Source of the DNA: Ruminococcoides sp052118065
GTDB lineage: Bacteria > Bacillota > Clostridia > Oscillospirales > Acutalibacteraceae
Direction: 5' to 3'
DNA: 32,270 nt
Assembly (NCBI GenBank): GCA_052118065.1
Contig: JBQKHY010000028.1
Span: 1-32,270 of the forward strand
Part shown: positions 32,152 through 32,270 of the stretch, in pieces
How the letters are laid out: the number at the start of each line of letters is the position of its first letter
Position numbering within the stretch: position 1 is the stretch's first letter
Position numbers and translations under genes: made by a program
The notes under the pieces: model-generated
Databases searched by the model: none
What the model saw: the letters and a program-made list of their open reading frames with translations, nothing else
What the model was told of the DNA's origin: nothing

Positions 32152-32257
32152 TTACAGTTGTAGGGGCGAACATCGTTCGCCCGTTTAATAGTAAAATGTT
32201 TTATACAATTTTGTCCTATGTAGAAACTAGAAATTATAACTTGCTACATAGGGCAAA
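32152..32257 (+). repeat. Composite repeat (family B hairpin plus CTACATAGG hairpin), right copy
   Basis: Inverted partner of 218-323. It contains the TTACAGTTGTAGG lead, the hairpin GGGCGAAC/GTTCGCCC (32164-32171 with 32175-32182), TTTAATAGTAAAAT and an imperfect hairpin of TTTGTCCTATGTAG with CTACATAGGGCAAA at the right end. Relative to the left copy the B stem shows a compensatory A-T to G-C change. Confidence 0.75.
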
Positions 32258-32270
32258 GTACCTATATAAA

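Overview
The window looks like a chromosomal piece of a low-GC, Gram-positive anaerobe of the class Clostridia, probably a gut Oscillospirales/Ruminococcaceae relative. This is inferred from the AT-rich sequence, strong purine-rich ribosome binding sites, ECF vitamin transporters under FMN and tetrahydrofolate riboswitches, DUF5711, EFR1 and DUF2804 proteins, and intergenic hairpin repeats. No tRNA, rRNA, phage, insertion sequence transposase or CRISPR array was seen.

Layout. Positions 1-947 are gene-free and packed with short hairpin-forming repeats. From 948 to 11735 everything reads on the minus strand. It starts (in transcription order) with yfhO, an M20 dipeptidase, a DUF975 membrane protein, a family 2 glycosyltransferase and a LicD phosphotransferase. 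A terminator with an embedded promoter follows, then tarI, tarJ and an AlkD-type repair protein. Two separately controlled vitamin-uptake genes end the block: ribU behind an FMN riboswitch and folT behind a THF riboswitch. From 11871 to 15914 the plus strand carries yfbR, two tandem LCP-family wall-polymer ligases and a small membrane protein. A DUF2804 gene (minus) and a small lipoprotein gene (plus) diverge around 17.0 kb. ruvC-ruvA-ruvB follows at 17.6-19.8 kb.

Positions 19768-20621 form a second gene-free, repeat-rich island containing a segmental duplication. From 20622 to 31196 there is a long, tightly packed plus-strand cluster: glmM, an RNA-type methyltransferase, ecfA1-ecfA2-ecfT, truA, a DUF5711 protein, a CvpA-like protein, pgsA and a zinc-finger ClpE-like unfoldase. 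An EFR1 flavodoxin/ferredoxin gene and a third repeat block close the window.

How it fits together. EcfA1/A2/T is the shared energy module that the S components RibU and FolT need, so the window holds a complete vitamin uptake system split over two loci about 20 kb apart. TarI/TarJ make CDP-ribitol, and LicD, the glycosyltransferase, YfhO and the LCP ligases fit synthesis, decoration and wall attachment of a ribitol-phosphate-containing surface glycan. The coding content is mostly familiar. The least explained part is the intergenic DNA: at least two families of structured repeats whose stems change sequence between copies while staying paired, and a composite repeat present in inverted orientation at both ends of the window.
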